Counted from the first letter of the stretch, positions 24,217-33,792 are shown. The stretch is DNA of 64,000 bases from Beijerinckiaceae bacterium (GCA_947475995.1 CANJNI010000027.1:1-64000); one strand, 5' to 3'. The notes: generated by a model from the sequence alone, not told the origin. Numbers and translations are program-made.

Positions 24217-25314
24217 CTATCGGAACAGGTCCTCCCAGATCTTCAGACTGGAAGCCAGATACTTCACGGATGTCTCCGGAGCGATGAAAGCTTCGGGCAC
24301 GCCGGCGCGCTTGGGGACGACGGAGTCGAGCGTCGGCAATGCATGCACGTCCGGATGCGCCGGATAATATTCCGCCTTGGCCAAAATTTCCTGACCTTCC
24401 CGCGACAGGATGAAATCGATCAGCAACAGGCTAGCGTGCGGGTGGCGCGTGCCTTTCACCAGAATCAGCGCCGAAGACGTGGACGTCACCGGATCCAGCA
24501 ACTGGGAATTCACCGGCGCGCCCTTCTCGGCGCTGATCAATGGGTGATGCGCGAAGATGTTGATCGCCAGCGGATATTCGCCTGCCATCACACGGTCCAC
24601 CAGTGTGCGGGCGCTGCCGGCGGCAAAATTGAGAATGTTCTGCCCGCGCAGTTTCTGGAAATACGCCATGGCCTTCTCTTCGCCCCATGCGACGCGCAGA
24701 GTGGTCAGGAACAGCGGCATGCCGCCCGATGTGCCGATCCGCCACGCCATCTTGTCTTTCCAGCGCGGGTCGAGCAGATCTTCGTATGATTTCGGAACCT
24801 GATCCTTCGGCACCATCTTGGTGTTGTAAGCAAGGCTGTAATAGCTGACGCGATCCACCGTCCAGAGACCGCGCGGATCGTGATAGGCCTTGGGATATTC
24901 GTTGATGGCGGGCGTCGAATAGCGCTCCGCCAGATTGGCCTGCACGGCCAGTTCCCCGACGCCGGGACCTTCGAGTACATCGCCGGTGATGTTTCCGGCG
25001 CGCTGCTCGACGGACGCCTTGGTGAGAATTTCTTCCGAATCGCCGCGCCAGAAGGTCATTTTGACGAAGGGATATTTCTTCTGAAATCCTTCCGCCAGCG
25101 GCCGCAAGGCCTGATTGACGATGATCGTGGCGTAGAGAACGACCGATCCTTCCGCGCGAGCTCCTTCAAGCAACTTCTGTGTGCGGTCGGGGCCGGTGTA
25201 GGTGAAGATGCTGTCCGCCGCATGAGCCGAAGAGCAGCCGACGCCGCACGCCGCCGCGAAAGCCAGCGCCCTGAACGTCACGACGACGCTGTCTGCCTTA
25301 CCTTGACGCTGCAT
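24217..25314 (-). CDS. Extracellular solute-binding protein (ABC, family 1/iron-type)
   Basis: 365 aa. Signal peptide within the first 33 residues ('RALAFAAACGVGCSSAHAA'). The mature part resembles ferric-iron/small-anion binding proteins (AfuA/FbpA-like): 'LLEGARAEGSVVLYATIIVN', 'FQKKYPFVKMTFWRGDSEE', 'YNTKMVPKDQVPKSYEDLLD' and 'MAWRIGTSGG'. No permease or ATPase gene is next to it, so it is an orphan receptor here or works with a distant transporter. It converges on the enoyl-CoA hydratase gene with 9 nt between stops. Confidence 0.85.
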   Translation of the reverse strand: MQRQGKADSVVVTFRALAFAAACGVGCSSAHAADSIFTYTGPDRTQKLLEGARAEGSVVLYATIIVNQALRPLAEGFQKKYPFVKMTFWRGDSEEILTKASVEQRAGNITGDVLEGPGVGELAVQANLAERYSTPAINEYPKAYHDPRGLWTVDRVSYYSLAYNTKMVPKDQVPKSYEDLLDPRWKDKMAWRIGTSGGMPLFLTTLRVAWGEEKAMAYFQKLRGQNILNFAAGSARTLVDRVMAGEYPLAINIFAHHPLISAEKGAPVNSQLLDPVTSTSSALILVKGTRHPHASLLLIDFILSREGQEILAKAEYYPAHPDVHALPTLDSVVPKRAGVPEAFIAPETSVKYLASSLKIWEDLFR

Positions 25315-25341
25315 TTCGCTCCCCGATATCGCCCGATTTTG

Positions 25342-25374
25342 CTGGTTTCGAACTTAGGGAAGTTCGCCAGTTTT
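25342..25374. repeat. Imperfect hairpin upstream of the solute-binding protein gene
   Basis: CTGG-ttt-CGAACTT-AGG-GAAGTTCG-CCAG is an 11-bp inverted repeat with a 3-nt bulge, followed by TTTT on the plus strand. It is 28 bp upstream of the minus-strand start at 25314 and could be an operator; no upstream plus-strand gene would use it as a terminator. Confidence 0.35.
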
Positions 25375-25530
25375 GTCCAAGCCTGCGGGTGCCGATTGAA
25401 AGCCCGGTCCGCCGCTGCAGTCGCGCAAGCGCAACGTGAATCGCTCAAGCGTGTGCAATGCGCAGGTCCAGTTTGCAGTCGCCGTTGACGCGCAAGGACA
25501 GGACTGACGCGCCTGCTTTCAGGGAGATGT

Positions 25531-25606
<76 letters not shown>

Positions 25607-25766
25607 ACGTTTCGGGCTTCGCCCGAATATGTCTCGATCCGTTTGGGTCGGATCGGTCCGTTGCGTCGCCGCGACCGGTGGGCGGCTCTATAGCCGCATC
25701 GGGCGGGCTTCACAAGCCTTCAGGGACAGACTTTGCGGAAAAATCGCGTCCCCGACGTTGTGTCGA

Positions 25767-26132
25767 TCAGGATTCCTCGTCGTCTTCGATATCTCCGTCG
25801 ATGAGACCGGCGACATCGTCGTCTTCTTCCTCTTCTTCGGCCAGGAATGTCTCGTCGGCAGTATCGTCGTCCTCGATCTCGATATCGTCCTCGACAGCCG
25901 CCACAGCCTTGCTGTCGGCTGCGTCAGCGTCTTCCAGCGGCACCAGCTCGGCGGCGGCGTCCGGGGTCGCCTCGTCGTCGGCGGCTGCTGCGCGCGCCGG
26001 AGCGCGGCTCGCAGCGACGACCTGAAACACCGTGCCGCACTTCGGGCACAGGATCGGATCGCGATTCAGGTCGAAGAACTTGGCGCCACAATTCTGGCAC
26101 TGGCGCTTGCTGCCGAGATCTGGTTTCGCCAC
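25767..26132 (-). CDS. FYDLN-type acidic zinc-ribbon protein (TIGR02300-like)
   Basis: 121 aa from a GTG at 26132. The N-terminus has a zinc ribbon: 'KRQCQNCGAKFFDLNRDP' then 'ILCPKCGTVFQ' (CxxC...CxxC), with the FxDLN motif that names this alphaproteobacterial family. The rest is a long acidic tail rich in Asp/Glu. The family's role is unknown. The frame is open to 26285, but only the GTG start gives the usual 'MAKPDLGSKR..' N-terminus. Confidence 0.9.
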   Translation of the reverse strand: MAKPDLGSKRQCQNCGAKFFDLNRDPILCPKCGTVFQVVAASRAPARAAAADDEATPDAAAELVPLEDADAADSKAVAAVEDDIEIEDDDTADETFLAEEEEEDDDVAGLIDGDIEDDEES

Positions 26133-26526
26133 GTGTTGCTGATCCCTGAGACGGTTGGCGATGAAGGGCGGGTTGCAGATCGGGCGCTCCGCGAAGCAGC
26201 CGGCTGCGGAAAAACAGGTTCGCTCGTTAGTCGCGCGGCGGGCGGCTGTCAAATAGGAACTTCGCGATGCGCGACCACGCCGCAACCTGTGTCAAATGCG
26301 CCGCGCCCGGCGGACGCCTCCGGCCCGACCGCGAACACGCCCGGCGGCGTCCCCCGCCGTTTCATTGACTTTCGCCGGTCTGCGGCGTATGTCCCCGCCA
26401 TCTCGTCAGAGATGCCTATTGCAAAAGCCGACCAGCCTTCGAGGCTGGCGGCCCACGTCCGGCAGCGCCAAGCGCCCCCGGGCGCGTTTTGCTTTGGGCG
26501 TCCGGGCGACCGCACAGGAGTACGCC
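26133..26526. promoter_or_regulatory. Divergent intergenic region with a candidate ffh-operon promoter
   Basis: 394 bp without a gene. TTGACT at 26365-26370 and TATGTC at 26388-26393, separated by 17 bp, are the best sigma-70-like pair pointing to ffh. The rest is GC-rich with no recognised RNA. The minus-strand FYDLN gene promoter must also lie here. Confidence 0.4.
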
Positions 26527-28107
26527 ATGTTCGAAGGGCTCAGCCAGAAGCTCTCCGGCATACTGGATCAGCTGACGCGACGCGGCTCTCTCTCCGAGGC
26601 CGATGTCGACGCCGCCATGCGCGAGGTGCGCCGCGCCCTGCTCGAAGCCGATGTGGCGCTCGATGTGGTGCGCTCGTTCGTCGACAAGGTGCGCGCCCGC
26701 GCGGTCGGGGCGAATGTCGTCAAGTCGGTCACGCCGGGCCAGATGGTCATCAAGATCGTCAACGACGTCCTCATCGAGACGCTCGGCGCGGACGCCGATC
26801 CGATCGACCTCAACGCTCCCGCCCCGGTCGCCATCATGATGGTCGGCCTGCAGGGCGCCGGTAAAACCACCACCACCGCCAAGATCGCCAAGCGCCTCAC
26901 CGACCGCCAGAAGCGGAAGGTCCTGATGGCCTCCCTCGACGTGAAGCGCCCGGCCGCGCAGGAACAGCTCGCGGTTCTGGGCCGTCAGGTGGGCGTGGAT
27001 ACGCTGCCCATCGTGCCGGGCCAGACGCCCGTCCAGATCGCCCAGCGCGCCGAGCAGGCTGCCCGCCTGCAAGGCTACGATGTCGTGATCTACGACACCG
27101 CCGGCCGCACCCATATCGACGAGCCGCTCATGCTCGAAATGGCGGAGATCAAGGCCGCCAGCCGTCCGCACGAAATCCTGCTCATCGCTGATGCCCTGAC
27201 CGGTCAGGACGCGGTGAACCTGGCCAAGAACTTCGACGACCGCGTCGGCATCACCGGCATCGTCCTGACCCGCACCGACGGCGACGGTCGCGGCGGCGCG
27301 GCTCTGTCGATGCGGGCCGTCACCGGCAAGCCGATCAAGCTCATCGGCACGGGCGAAAAGGTTGACGATCTCGACGATTTCCATCCCTCCCGCATCGCCA
27401 ACCGCATTCTCGGCATGGGCGATATCGTGTCGCTGGTCGAGAAGGCCGCGCAGACCATCGACGCTGAAAAGGCGCAGGCCATTGCGGAGCGGATGCGCAA
27501 GGGCAAGTTCGATCTGGACGACCTCGCCGAGCAGCTGGCGCAGGTGGAGAAGATCGGCGGCCTGGGCGGCATCATGGGCATGTTGCCCGGCATGGCCAAA
27601 ATGAAGGACCAGATGGCGGCGGCCAATCTGGACGAGCGCGTCATCAAGCGGCAGCGGGCGATCATCATGTCGATGACCCCGAAAGAGCGCCGCAACCCGG
27701 ACCTTCTGAAGGCTTCCCGCAAGCGCCGCATCGCGGCCGGCTCCGGCACCAAGCCCGAGGACATCAACAAGCTGCTCAAGCAGCATCGGCAGATGGCCGA
27801 CATGATGAAAATGATGGGCGCCGGCGCCAAGCGCGGCCCCATGGCCAAGATGGCCTCGATGTTCGGCTTGGGGGGCGGCATGCAGATGCCCTCGCCCGAG
27901 CAGATCGAGCAGATGAAGCAGCAGATGGGCGGCGGCGCAGGCGTCCCGCCCGGCGGAGGATTGCCTCCGCAGATGCCGAAACTTCCCTCCGCGCCCCCGC
28001 CGGGCCTGTTCGGGCCCAAGCCCGGCATGCCGGGCCTTCCGGGGCTGGGCGGACCGAAACTGCCGGGCCTCGGCGGCTTCAACCCGTTCGGAGGCAAGAA
28101 GAAGTGA
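26527..28107 (+). CDS. ffh: Signal recognition particle protein Ffh
   Basis: 526 aa. GTPase that binds 4.5S RNA and signal sequences for co-translational membrane targeting. N domain 'MFEGLSQKLSGILDQL'; G-domain motifs 'VGLQGAGKTTTTAKIA' (P-loop), 'DVKRPAAQEQL', 'YDTAGRTHIDE', 'TRTDGDGRGGAAL'; M domain with 'GMLPGMAKMKDQM' and 'IMSMTPKERRNPDLL..SRKRRIAAGSG'. The C-terminus is a long Met/Pro/Gly-rich tail ending GGKKK, usual in alphaproteobacteria. ATG 26527 has a GGAG upstream. First gene of an operon with the unknown gene, rpsP and rimM. Confidence 0.97.
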   Translation: MFEGLSQKLSGILDQLTRRGSLSEADVDAAMREVRRALLEADVALDVVRSFVDKVRARAVGANVVKSVTPGQMVIKIVNDVLIETLGADADPIDLNAPAPVAIMMVGLQGAGKTTTTAKIAKRLTDRQKRKVLMASLDVKRPAAQEQLAVLGRQVGVDTLPIVPGQTPVQIAQRAEQAARLQGYDVVIYDTAGRTHIDEPLMLEMAEIKAASRPHEILLIADALTGQDAVNLAKNFDDRVGITGIVLTRTDGDGRGGAALSMRAVTGKPIKLIGTGEKVDDLDDFHPSRIANRILGMGDIVSLVEKAAQTIDAEKAQAIAERMRKGKFDLDDLAEQLAQVEKIGGLGGIMGMLPGMAKMKDQMAAANLDERVIKRQRAIIMSMTPKERRNPDLLKASRKRRIAAGSGTKPEDINKLLKQHRQMADMMKMMGAGAKRGPMAKMASMFGLGGGMQMPSPEQIEQMKQQMGGGAGVPPGGGLPPQMPKLPSAPPPGLFGPKPGMPGLPGLGGPKLPGLGGFNPFGGKKK

Positions 28108-28643
28108 TGACATTTTGGGAGTGGTTCCAGAACAAGAGCCAAATTGACATCGGCAATGTTGCCGTAGCAATGGTCACGCTGTTCGTCGTCTTTGCCACGC
28201 TCTCTCAAACTAATAAGACCTTAGCGCACCAGCGTGCACTCGCTAACAGCGATGCATCTAGTCGGGATGCTGCGATGCGCGCCGATCAGAAGTGGAACGA
28301 AAATCGCGAGCTTTTGAAAGAAGTGGCCGATTTTATTGTTGATATTCAAATCGCCCGAAATCTCCAAGCGTCGGTGAACACGAGTAAGCACCGAGGAGAA
28401 AGCGCGCTGTCCCGAAAGGACGATGCTGACAAAGTCGATGTTGCGAGGTTAAGTGCCTTCAGACGCTCGGAATATCTGAAACTTCGCCTCTCGCACGTTG
28501 ATCTCCGGGAAGCATTAATCCGGGATAAGTTGCAAGAGATGCTTGTCCATCTCGACCCCAATTCGGACGGCGGCGACTTCTGGAATTCGCAGGCTGCTTT
28601 AGCTGCCGCCGTGCGAAAATATGTTTTTGAAACCCCAATCTAA
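28107..28643 (+). CDS. Unknown membrane-anchored protein inserted between ffh and rpsP
   Basis: 178 aa, no family recognised. One transmembrane helix near the N-terminus ('IGNVAVAMVTLFVVFATLSQ', about residues 15-34), then a long charged, helical cytosolic part ('RADQKWNENRELLKEVADFI', 'KLRLSHVDLREALIRDKLQE') likely to form a coiled coil. ATG 28107 overlaps the ffh stop (TGATG), implying translational coupling; a GTG at 28104 is also in frame. Base composition is visibly richer in A/T, with codons such as AAT, TTT and TTA that are rare in its neighbours, suggesting recent transfer into a very conserved operon. rpsP follows 15 nt later. Confidence 0.8.
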   Translation: MTFWEWFQNKSQIDIGNVAVAMVTLFVVFATLSQTNKTLAHQRALANSDASSRDAAMRADQKWNENRELLKEVADFIVDIQIARNLQASVNTSKHRGESALSRKDDADKVDVARLSAFRRSEYLKLRLSHVDLREALIRDKLQEMLVHLDPNSDGGDFWNSQAALAAAVRKYVFETPI

Positions 28644-28658
28644 CCAAAGGAAAACAGC

Positions 28659-29006
28659 ATGTCCCTGAAGATCCGCCTCTCCCGTGGCGGCGCCAAGAAG
28701 CGCCCGTTCTACCGTCTGGTGGTCGCCGATTCCCGCATGCCGCGCGATGGCCGCTTCATCGAGAAGCTCGGCACCTTCGATCCGCTGCGCCCCAAGGATG
28801 ACACGACCCGTCTGGTCGTCGACGCCGAAAAGGCCGCCGCCTGGATCGCCAAGGGCGCCCAGCCGACCGACCGCGTCGCTCGCCTGCTGGAAAGCGTCGG
28901 CGTCGGCAAGCGCGAAGCCCGCAACAATCCCGAGAAGTCCCAGCCGAAGAAGAAGGCCCAGGAACGCGCAGCCGCTGCGGCCGCCGCCGCCGAAAAGGCC
29001 GCCTGA
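28659..29006 (+). CDS. rpsP: 30S ribosomal protein S16
   Basis: 115 aa. '[20 protein letters not shown]', '[20 protein letters not shown]' and '[19 protein letters not shown]' are diagnostic of bS16. The C-terminal tail is Lys/Ala-rich as in other alphaproteobacteria. Ribosome site AAAGGAAAAC precedes the ATG. Next to rimM, the usual order. Confidence 0.97.
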   Translation: MSLKIRLSRGGAKKRPFYRLVVADSRMPRDGRFIEKLGTFDPLRPKDDTTRLVVDAEKAAAWIAKGAQPTDRVARLLESVGVGKREARNNPEKSQPKKKAQERAAAAAAAAEKAA

Positions 29007-29007
29007 T

Positions 29008-29562
29008 ATGCCGAAAGCCCCCTCCCCGCCTGCGGGGAGCGGCGATTCGGGCCGCGTCCTGGTCGGAAGACTGGGCGCGGCGCATGGCGTGAAGGGCGAG
29101 ATTCGTCTCAAGTCCTTCACCCAGAACCCTGCCGACATTGCGAATTATCCGGCCCTGTCCGACGCAGCCGGAACCCGCAGCTTCACGATCGAAGCCCTGC
29201 GGCCCATCAAGGACGACATGTGCGTCGTCCGGCTGGCCGGCGTGCGCGACCGCTCCGCCGCCGAAGCCCTCACCAACCTCGACCTCTTTGTGGACCGCGC
29301 CGACCTGCCGGCGCCCGACGAGGATGAATTTTATTATGCCGACCTGATCGGCCTGCGCGCCGAACTCGCCGACGGAACCCTGTTCGGGACAGTGCTGCGC
29401 GTGATGAATTACGGCGGCGGGGACATTCTGGAGATCGCCCCGCCTGCTGGCGAAACCATCCTGCTGCCCTTCACCAAGGCCGTCGTGCCGCGCGTCGATG
29501 TGGCGGGCGGGCGCGTCCTTGTGGACCCGCCCGAGGAAATCGAGATTCCGGGCGAGGAATAG
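29008..29562 (+). CDS. rimM: Ribosome maturation factor RimM
   Basis: 184 aa. 'VLVGRLGAAHGVKGEIRLKS' (PRC/RimM N-terminal domain), 'RSAAEALTNLDLFVDRADLP' and a C-terminal PRC barrel ('EFYYADLIGLRAELADGTLF', 'DILEIAPPAGETILLPFTKA'). It helps process the 16S 3' domain. Start 29008 is 1 nt after the rpsP stop. Normally trmD and rplS follow; here the next gene is purH, after an intergenic palindromic repeat. Confidence 0.96.
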   Translation: MPKAPSPPAGSGDSGRVLVGRLGAAHGVKGEIRLKSFTQNPADIANYPALSDAAGTRSFTIEALRPIKDDMCVVRLAGVRDRSAAEALTNLDLFVDRADLPAPDEDEFYYADLIGLRAELADGTLFGTVLRVMNYGGGDILEIAPPAGETILLPFTKAVVPRVDVAGGRVLVDPPEEIEIPGEE

Positions 29563-29642
29563 CGGAAGGTCTGCTTCCGGCGGCGGCGGTTACGTGATAA
29601 TCGCGCGCCTGTCGCATTCAGGCGGCTAATCGGGCGTAAACG

Positions 29643-29752
29643 CCCTCGTCCTTCGAGACGCCGCCTGCGGCGGCTCCTCAGGATGAGGGCTTCGGGCGAG
29701 CTCGCAGGCCCCTCATGGTGAGGAGGCGCGCAGCGCCGTCTCGAACCAGAGG
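29643..29752. repeat. Intergenic palindromic repeat, copy 1
   Basis: Nested inverted repeats: outer arms CCTTCGAGACG (29650-29660) and CGTCTCGAA (29737-29745), inner arms CTCCTCAGGATGAGG (29675-29689) and CCCTCATGGTGAGGAG (29710-29725). The same architecture and much of the same sequence recur at 60933-61055. Such elements are common between genes in Hyphomicrobiales and probably fold as extended hairpins in RNA. Confidence 0.8.
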
Positions 29753-29795
29753 GGTCTGCCCTCAACGCTTTAGCTGCCCAACCAAAAGAGCCGTC

Positions 29796-31388
29796 ATGCC
29801 CCGTGATCTTCGCCCCGTAACCCGCGCGCTTCTGTCCGTCTCGGACAAGGCCGGCCTGATCGATTTCGCCCGCGCGCTCGCCGCGCACGGCGTCGAACTC
29901 GTCTCGACCGGCGGCACCAGCAAGGCCATTGCGGATGCCGGCCTCAAGGTGACGGACGTTTCCGACCTTACGGGCTTTCCGGAAATGATGGACGGACGGG
30001 TGAAGACCCTGCACCCCAAGGTGCATGGCGGGCTTCTGGCGATCCGCGAAAATCCCGAACATGAAGCCGCCATGCTGGCGCATGACATCCGGCGCATCGA
30101 TCTGCTGGTCGTGAACCTCTATCCGTTCGAGGCGACGGTGCAGAAGGGAGCGGATTACGACGATTGCGTCGAGAATATCGACATCGGCGGCCCGGCCATG
30201 ATCCGCGCTGCGGCCAAGAATCACAACGACGTGGCGGTCGTGGTCGATGTTGAGGATTACAAGACCATTCTGGACGCGCTCGCAGCCCAGAACAGTTCGA
30301 CCAGTCTCGATCTGCGCAAGCGGCTCGCCCAGAAGGCTTATGCGCGCACCGCCGCTTACGACGCCGCAATCTCCAACTGGTTCGCGGGCGTCCTGAAGGA
30401 AGACGCGCCCGACTACCGCGCCATCGGGGGCAAGCTGGCGGAGAAGATGCGCTATGGCGAAAATCCGCATCAGGCGGCGGGATTCTATCGCACGCCCGAA
30501 CAGCGCTTCGGGGTTTCGACCGCCCGTCAGGTTCAGGGCAAGACTCTCTCCTACAACAACGTCAACGATACGGACGCGGCTTTCGAATGCGTGGCCGAAT
30601 TCGATCCGGCCCGCACGGCTGCGGTGGCGATCATCAAGCACGCCAATCCGTGCGGCGTGGCGGAAGCCGCGACCTTGCGCGAGGCTTACGAACTCGCCCT
30701 GCGTTGCGATCCTGTCTCGGCCTTCGGGGGCATTGTGGCGCTCAATCGCAAGCTCGATGCTGAAGCGGCGTCGGAGATTGTGAAGATCTTCACGGAAGTC
30801 ATCATCGCGCCCGATGCGGATGAAGAAGCGATCCGTCTCGTCGGCGCGAAAAAGAATTTGCGCCTGCTGCTGACGGGCGGCTTGCCGAATCCGCGTACCG
30901 GCGGGCTCACGGTGCGCACCGTTGCGGGCGGCATTCTGGTGCAGGGCCGCGACAACGCTGTGGTGGACGACATGGACCTGCGGGTCGTCACGAAGCGCGC
31001 GCCGACAGCGCGCGAACTGGCAGACCTCAAATTCGCGTTTCGCATCTGCAAGCATGTGAAGTCGAACGCGATCGTTTACGCCAGGGACGGCGCGACGGTC
31101 GGCATCGGGGCGGGCCAGATGAGCCGCGTCGATTCCTCGCGCATCGCGGCCTGGAAGTCTGCCGAAGCCGCCAAGGCAGCAGGGCTTGCGGAGACGCTCG
31201 CCAGGGGCGCCGTGGTGGCGTCCGACGCCTTCTTCCCGTTTGCGGACGGGCTGCTGGCGGCTGCGGAAGCTGGCGCGACGGCCGTGATCCAGCCCGGCGG
31301 CTCCATGCGCGACGATGAAGTCATCAAGGCCGCCGACGAAGCCGGTCTCGCCATGGTGATGACCGGGCATCGGCATTTCCGCCACTGA
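29796..31388 (+). CDS. purH: Bifunctional AICAR transformylase/IMP cyclohydrolase
   Basis: 530 aa, full length. Last two steps of IMP synthesis. N-terminal MGS-like IMP cyclohydrolase domain: '[20 protein letters not shown]', '[16 protein letters not shown]', '[16 protein letters not shown]', 'NLYPFEATV'. C-terminal transformylase: '[13 protein letters not shown]', '[13 protein letters not shown]' (catalytic Lys-His), '[13 protein letters not shown]', '[10 protein letters not shown]' and '[17 protein letters not shown]'. ATG 29796 gives the usual N-terminus; the frame upstream is intergenic. Convergent with the LysR gene. Confidence 0.97.
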   Translation: MPRDLRPVTRALLSVSDKAGLIDFARALAAHGVELVSTGGTSKAIADAGLKVTDVSDLTGFPEMMDGRVKTLHPKVHGGLLAIRENPEHEAAMLAHDIRRIDLLVVNLYPFEATVQKGADYDDCVENIDIGGPAMIRAAAKNHNDVAVVVDVEDYKTILDALAAQNSSTSLDLRKRLAQKAYARTAAYDAAISNWFAGVLKEDAPDYRAIGGKLAEKMRYGENPHQAAGFYRTPEQRFGVSTARQVQGKTLSYNNVNDTDAAFECVAEFDPARTAAVAIIKHANPCGVAEAATLREAYELALRCDPVSAFGGIVALNRKLDAEAASEIVKIFTEVIIAPDADEEAIRLVGAKKNLRLLLTGGLPNPRTGGLTVRTVAGGILVQGRDNAVVDDMDLRVVTKRAPTARELADLKFAFRICKHVKSNAIVYARDGATVGIGAGQMSRVDSSRIAAWKSAEAAKAAGLAETLARGAVVASDAFFPFADGLLAAAEAGATAVIQPGGSMRDDEVIKAADEAGLAMVMTGHRHFRH

Positions 31389-31410
31389 GCAAGGGGCCGC
31401 GCAGGCAGTC

Positions 31411-32385
31411 TCAGGCTGCCTGCTGGTCCGCCATGTGGATGGTCGGAACGTCCGGCCAGTTCTGGCGCATTTCGTTCATCAGCACCGTTTCGATGATCTC
31501 CCGGAAAATGCCCAGCACCGTCCGGAAGGCCGGCGTCTCGCGGTCGATCCGCCAGGCCATCTGCACGCAGCGGATCGGGGCGCTCGACGGAAACGGCGCA
31601 ATGGTCAGATCGCCGCGTTTGACGCCTGCCGCCGCAATGCTGACAGGCGTCGTGACGCCCCAGCCCTGACCGTGCTTCACGGTATCGAGCAGCGCGTTGG
31701 TCGTGTCGAAATGCAGCGACCCGTGGATGTTGATGCCGAACCGTTCGAACACATGCGCCACCGTGCGGCTCATGCGGCGATGCCTTGTGTAGCGCACTAG
31801 ATTGAGCGACTGCGCCAGATCGGCGACTTCGGCCCAGCTTTTGGGCGGCGCATGACCGGGCGGCAGAACCAGCACGAAAGGCTCGGTGAGCAGCGGCTGG
31901 ACCGCCAGATCGGGCCGGTCGTCCAGCGTTTCGCTGGTGACGATCATGTCGATCTCGCCGTTCAGCAGTTCGGGAATCAGCGAATTGCTGGTGCTGCTGC
32001 TGATCGACAGGTCCCCCACCTTGCCGTCGAGCCGCGACACCAGATGGGGCACGACCGCATCCGCGATGGATTCGATGATGCCGAGCCGCAGTTCGAGAAT
32101 GTCGCAATCGCGATACCGCAGCAGCATGTCGCGCAGTTCGGAAATATCCTTGAACAGCGAAAGCGCCCGCCCGCGCAGGTGAAGGCCCGCCGGGGTCAGC
32201 TGGGCGGGCCGCATCGTGCGATTGATCAGCGGAACGCCGAGATCGCGCTCCAGCTTGGCGAGGTGTTGGGAGACGGCCGCCTGGGTCAGGTCGAGCTGTC
32301 GCGCCGCAGACGTCTGGTCGCCCGCCTCGCAGATTGCGAGGAAGATTTCGAGACCCCTGAAATCGAAAGACTGACGGCTGGTCAT
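31411..32385 (-). CDS. LysR-family transcriptional regulator
   Basis: 324 aa from ATG 32385. N-terminal winged HTH: '[20 protein letters not shown]' and '[19 protein letters not shown]' with 'LTPAG' following; C-terminal effector-binding domain ('[20 protein letters not shown]'). An upstream in-frame ATG (32424) adds 13 residues without homology. The target is not evident: its neighbours are purH (convergent) and a small membrane protein gene (divergent, 228 bp away), which may be under its control. Confidence 0.92.
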   Translation of the reverse strand: MTSRQSFDFRGLEIFLAICEAGDQTSAARQLDLTQAAVSQHLAKLERDLGVPLINRTMRPAQLTPAGLHLRGRALSLFKDISELRDMLLRYRDCDILELRLGIIESIADAVVPHLVSRLDGKVGDLSISSSTSNSLIPELLNGEIDMIVTSETLDDRPDLAVQPLLTEPFVLVLPPGHAPPKSWAEVADLAQSLNLVRYTRHRRMSRTVAHVFERFGINIHGSLHFDTTNALLDTVKHGQGWGVTTPVSIAAAGVKRGDLTIAPFPSSAPIRCVQMAWRIDRETPAFRTVLGIFREIIETVLMNEMRQNWPDVPTIHMADQQAA

Positions 32386-32612
32386 CGCTCCACCGAAAAT
32401 TGATTTCCGGTGAAACGGAAGCAAGCATCATGCCGAATGTTCGGGCGAATCAGGCCCGAAAATCCTCGATTTCGTCGTGCCGGCCGACAGGCCTGACAAT
32501 TGGCGTTGATGCAAATACTGCGCAGGATTTGTGCAGCCGCCGCACGGGTGGTCACAGGACGCGCTGAAACGCCGCCCTACAAAGGCCTGCATTTCGCTGG
32601 TACGATCCACCC

Positions 32613-32915
32613 ATGTCCGAACCCGAATACCCGCGATCCGAACCCGAAATCCTGCCGCCGGAGCGCAAGTCGCGCCCCTTCCGGAGCGGGTGGGACGACG
32701 CGCGCCGTGCCGGACCGGAGAGCTTCCGGATCTATGTCGGGCGCATCAGCCCGTTCCAGATGACGCTCTACGGCGTCCTGGCCGTGCTGGTGATCGCCGC
32801 GATCCTGTTCGTCTTCGCGAGCATTCTGGCAGTCGTGATCCCCGCTCTGGCCCTTCTGGTCGCGGGCGGCTTCATCGCCGCCTATCTGCGCCGCTGGCTG
32901 CGCTGGCGCTCCTGA
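32613..32915 (+). CDS. Small hypothetical membrane protein
   Basis: 100 aa. A charged, Pro-rich N-terminal half ('MSEPEYPRSEPEILPPERKS') is followed by two hydrophobic helices ('MTLYGVLAVLVIAAILFVFA', 'AVVIPALALLVAGGFIAAYL') and a basic end 'RRWLRWRS'. Such short two-helix proteins occur widely in Hyphomicrobiales without a known role. Possibly co-transcribed with the SDR gene 59 nt downstream. Confidence 0.7.
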   Translation: MSEPEYPRSEPEILPPERKSRPFRSGWDDARRAGPESFRIYVGRISPFQMTLYGVLAVLVIAAILFVFASILAVVIPALALLVAGGFIAAYLRRWLRWRS

Positions 32916-32974
32916 GGCGCTGGACCTTGTGTCCCGAAACGATCAGACTTGGGCGCGAGAGCAGGGGAATCGCC

Positions 32975-33775
32975 ATGGATCTTGAACTGGCGGGCAAGGT
33001 CGCCATCGTAACGGGCGGCAGCCGGGGCATCGGCAAGGCCATCGGGAGGGCTCTGGCCCGTGAGGGCGCCCGCGTCGCGCTGGTGGCGCGCGATCTTGCG
33101 GCCACGCAGGCCGCAGCCGCCGAACTGGCCGCCGAGACGAAGGCCGAAGTCCTTGGTTTCCGGGCCGACACAGGCTCCGACGCCGAAGTGAAGGCCGTCG
33201 TGGACCAGATCGCCGGGCGGTTCGGGCGCATCGACATTCTGGTCAATTGCGCCGCCCAGCCGGGCGGCTCGGCCCGCGTGCCCAAGCTCGCCGACATCAC
33301 CGACGTTGATTTCTGGGCGGACATGAACATCAAGGTGCTGGGCTACATTCGCACCGCCCGCGAGGTTGCGCCGCACATGAAGCGCCTCGGCTGGGGCCGC
33401 ATCGTCAACATCAGCGGCCTTGCGGCGCTCCGCACAGGGTCGATCATCGGCAGCGTCCGCAACATCGGCGTCGCGGCGCTCACCAAAAATCTCGCCGACG
33501 AACTCGGACCCGACGGCGTCAACGTCAACTGCGTGCATCCGGGCGCAACCCGCACCGAAAAGACCGACGAGCAGACCGCCCGCGCGGCCGCTTCCGCAGG
33601 AATCACCGTCGACGAGATGGTCCGCCGCCGCGCGCAGCAAAACAGTGTCCACCGCATGATCACCGCCGAAGAAGTGGCGGATGTGGTGACGTTCCTCGCC
33701 TCGCCGAAATCATTCGCCATCACGGGCGAAAGCATCCCGGTCGGCGGCGGCACGCCGGGGCATATTCGGTATTGA
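32975..33775 (+). CDS. Short-chain dehydrogenase/reductase-family protein lacking the catalytic Tyr-Lys
   Basis: 266 aa. The cofactor motif 'VAIVTGGSRGIGKAIGRAL' and 'ILVNCAAQPGGSA' (NNAG-like) are intact, and 'GRIVNISGLAALRTG' holds the Ser region. The YxxxK catalytic motif is not there: the aligned segment (about residues 159-171) reads 'GSVRNIGVAALTK', with Gly and Asn at the Tyr and Lys positions. The C-terminal 'VNVNCVHPGATRTEKTDEQT' and 'SFAITGESIPVGGGTPG' are normal. It may be a non-classical SDR with another mechanism or a binding protein. Confidence 0.88.
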   Translation: MDLELAGKVAIVTGGSRGIGKAIGRALAREGARVALVARDLAATQAAAAELAAETKAEVLGFRADTGSDAEVKAVVDQIAGRFGRIDILVNCAAQPGGSARVPKLADITDVDFWADMNIKVLGYIRTAREVAPHMKRLGWGRIVNISGLAALRTGSIIGSVRNIGVAALTKNLADELGPDGVNVNCVHPGATRTEKTDEQTARAAASAGITVDEMVRRRAQQNSVHRMITAEEVADVVTFLASPKSFAITGESIPVGGGTPGHIRY

Positions 33776-33792
33776 GGGAATGGTGAAAGTTC

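Noticed and set aside
26416-28170. 584-aa minus-strand open frame opposite ffh
   Set aside because: Antisense to ffh; low-complexity His/Gly/Asp composition.
29409-31385. 658-aa open frame on the minus strand opposite rimM-purH
   Set aside because: It is antisense to purH, which has full family motifs; composition is Arg/His/Asp-rich as expected of a GC-rich shadow frame.
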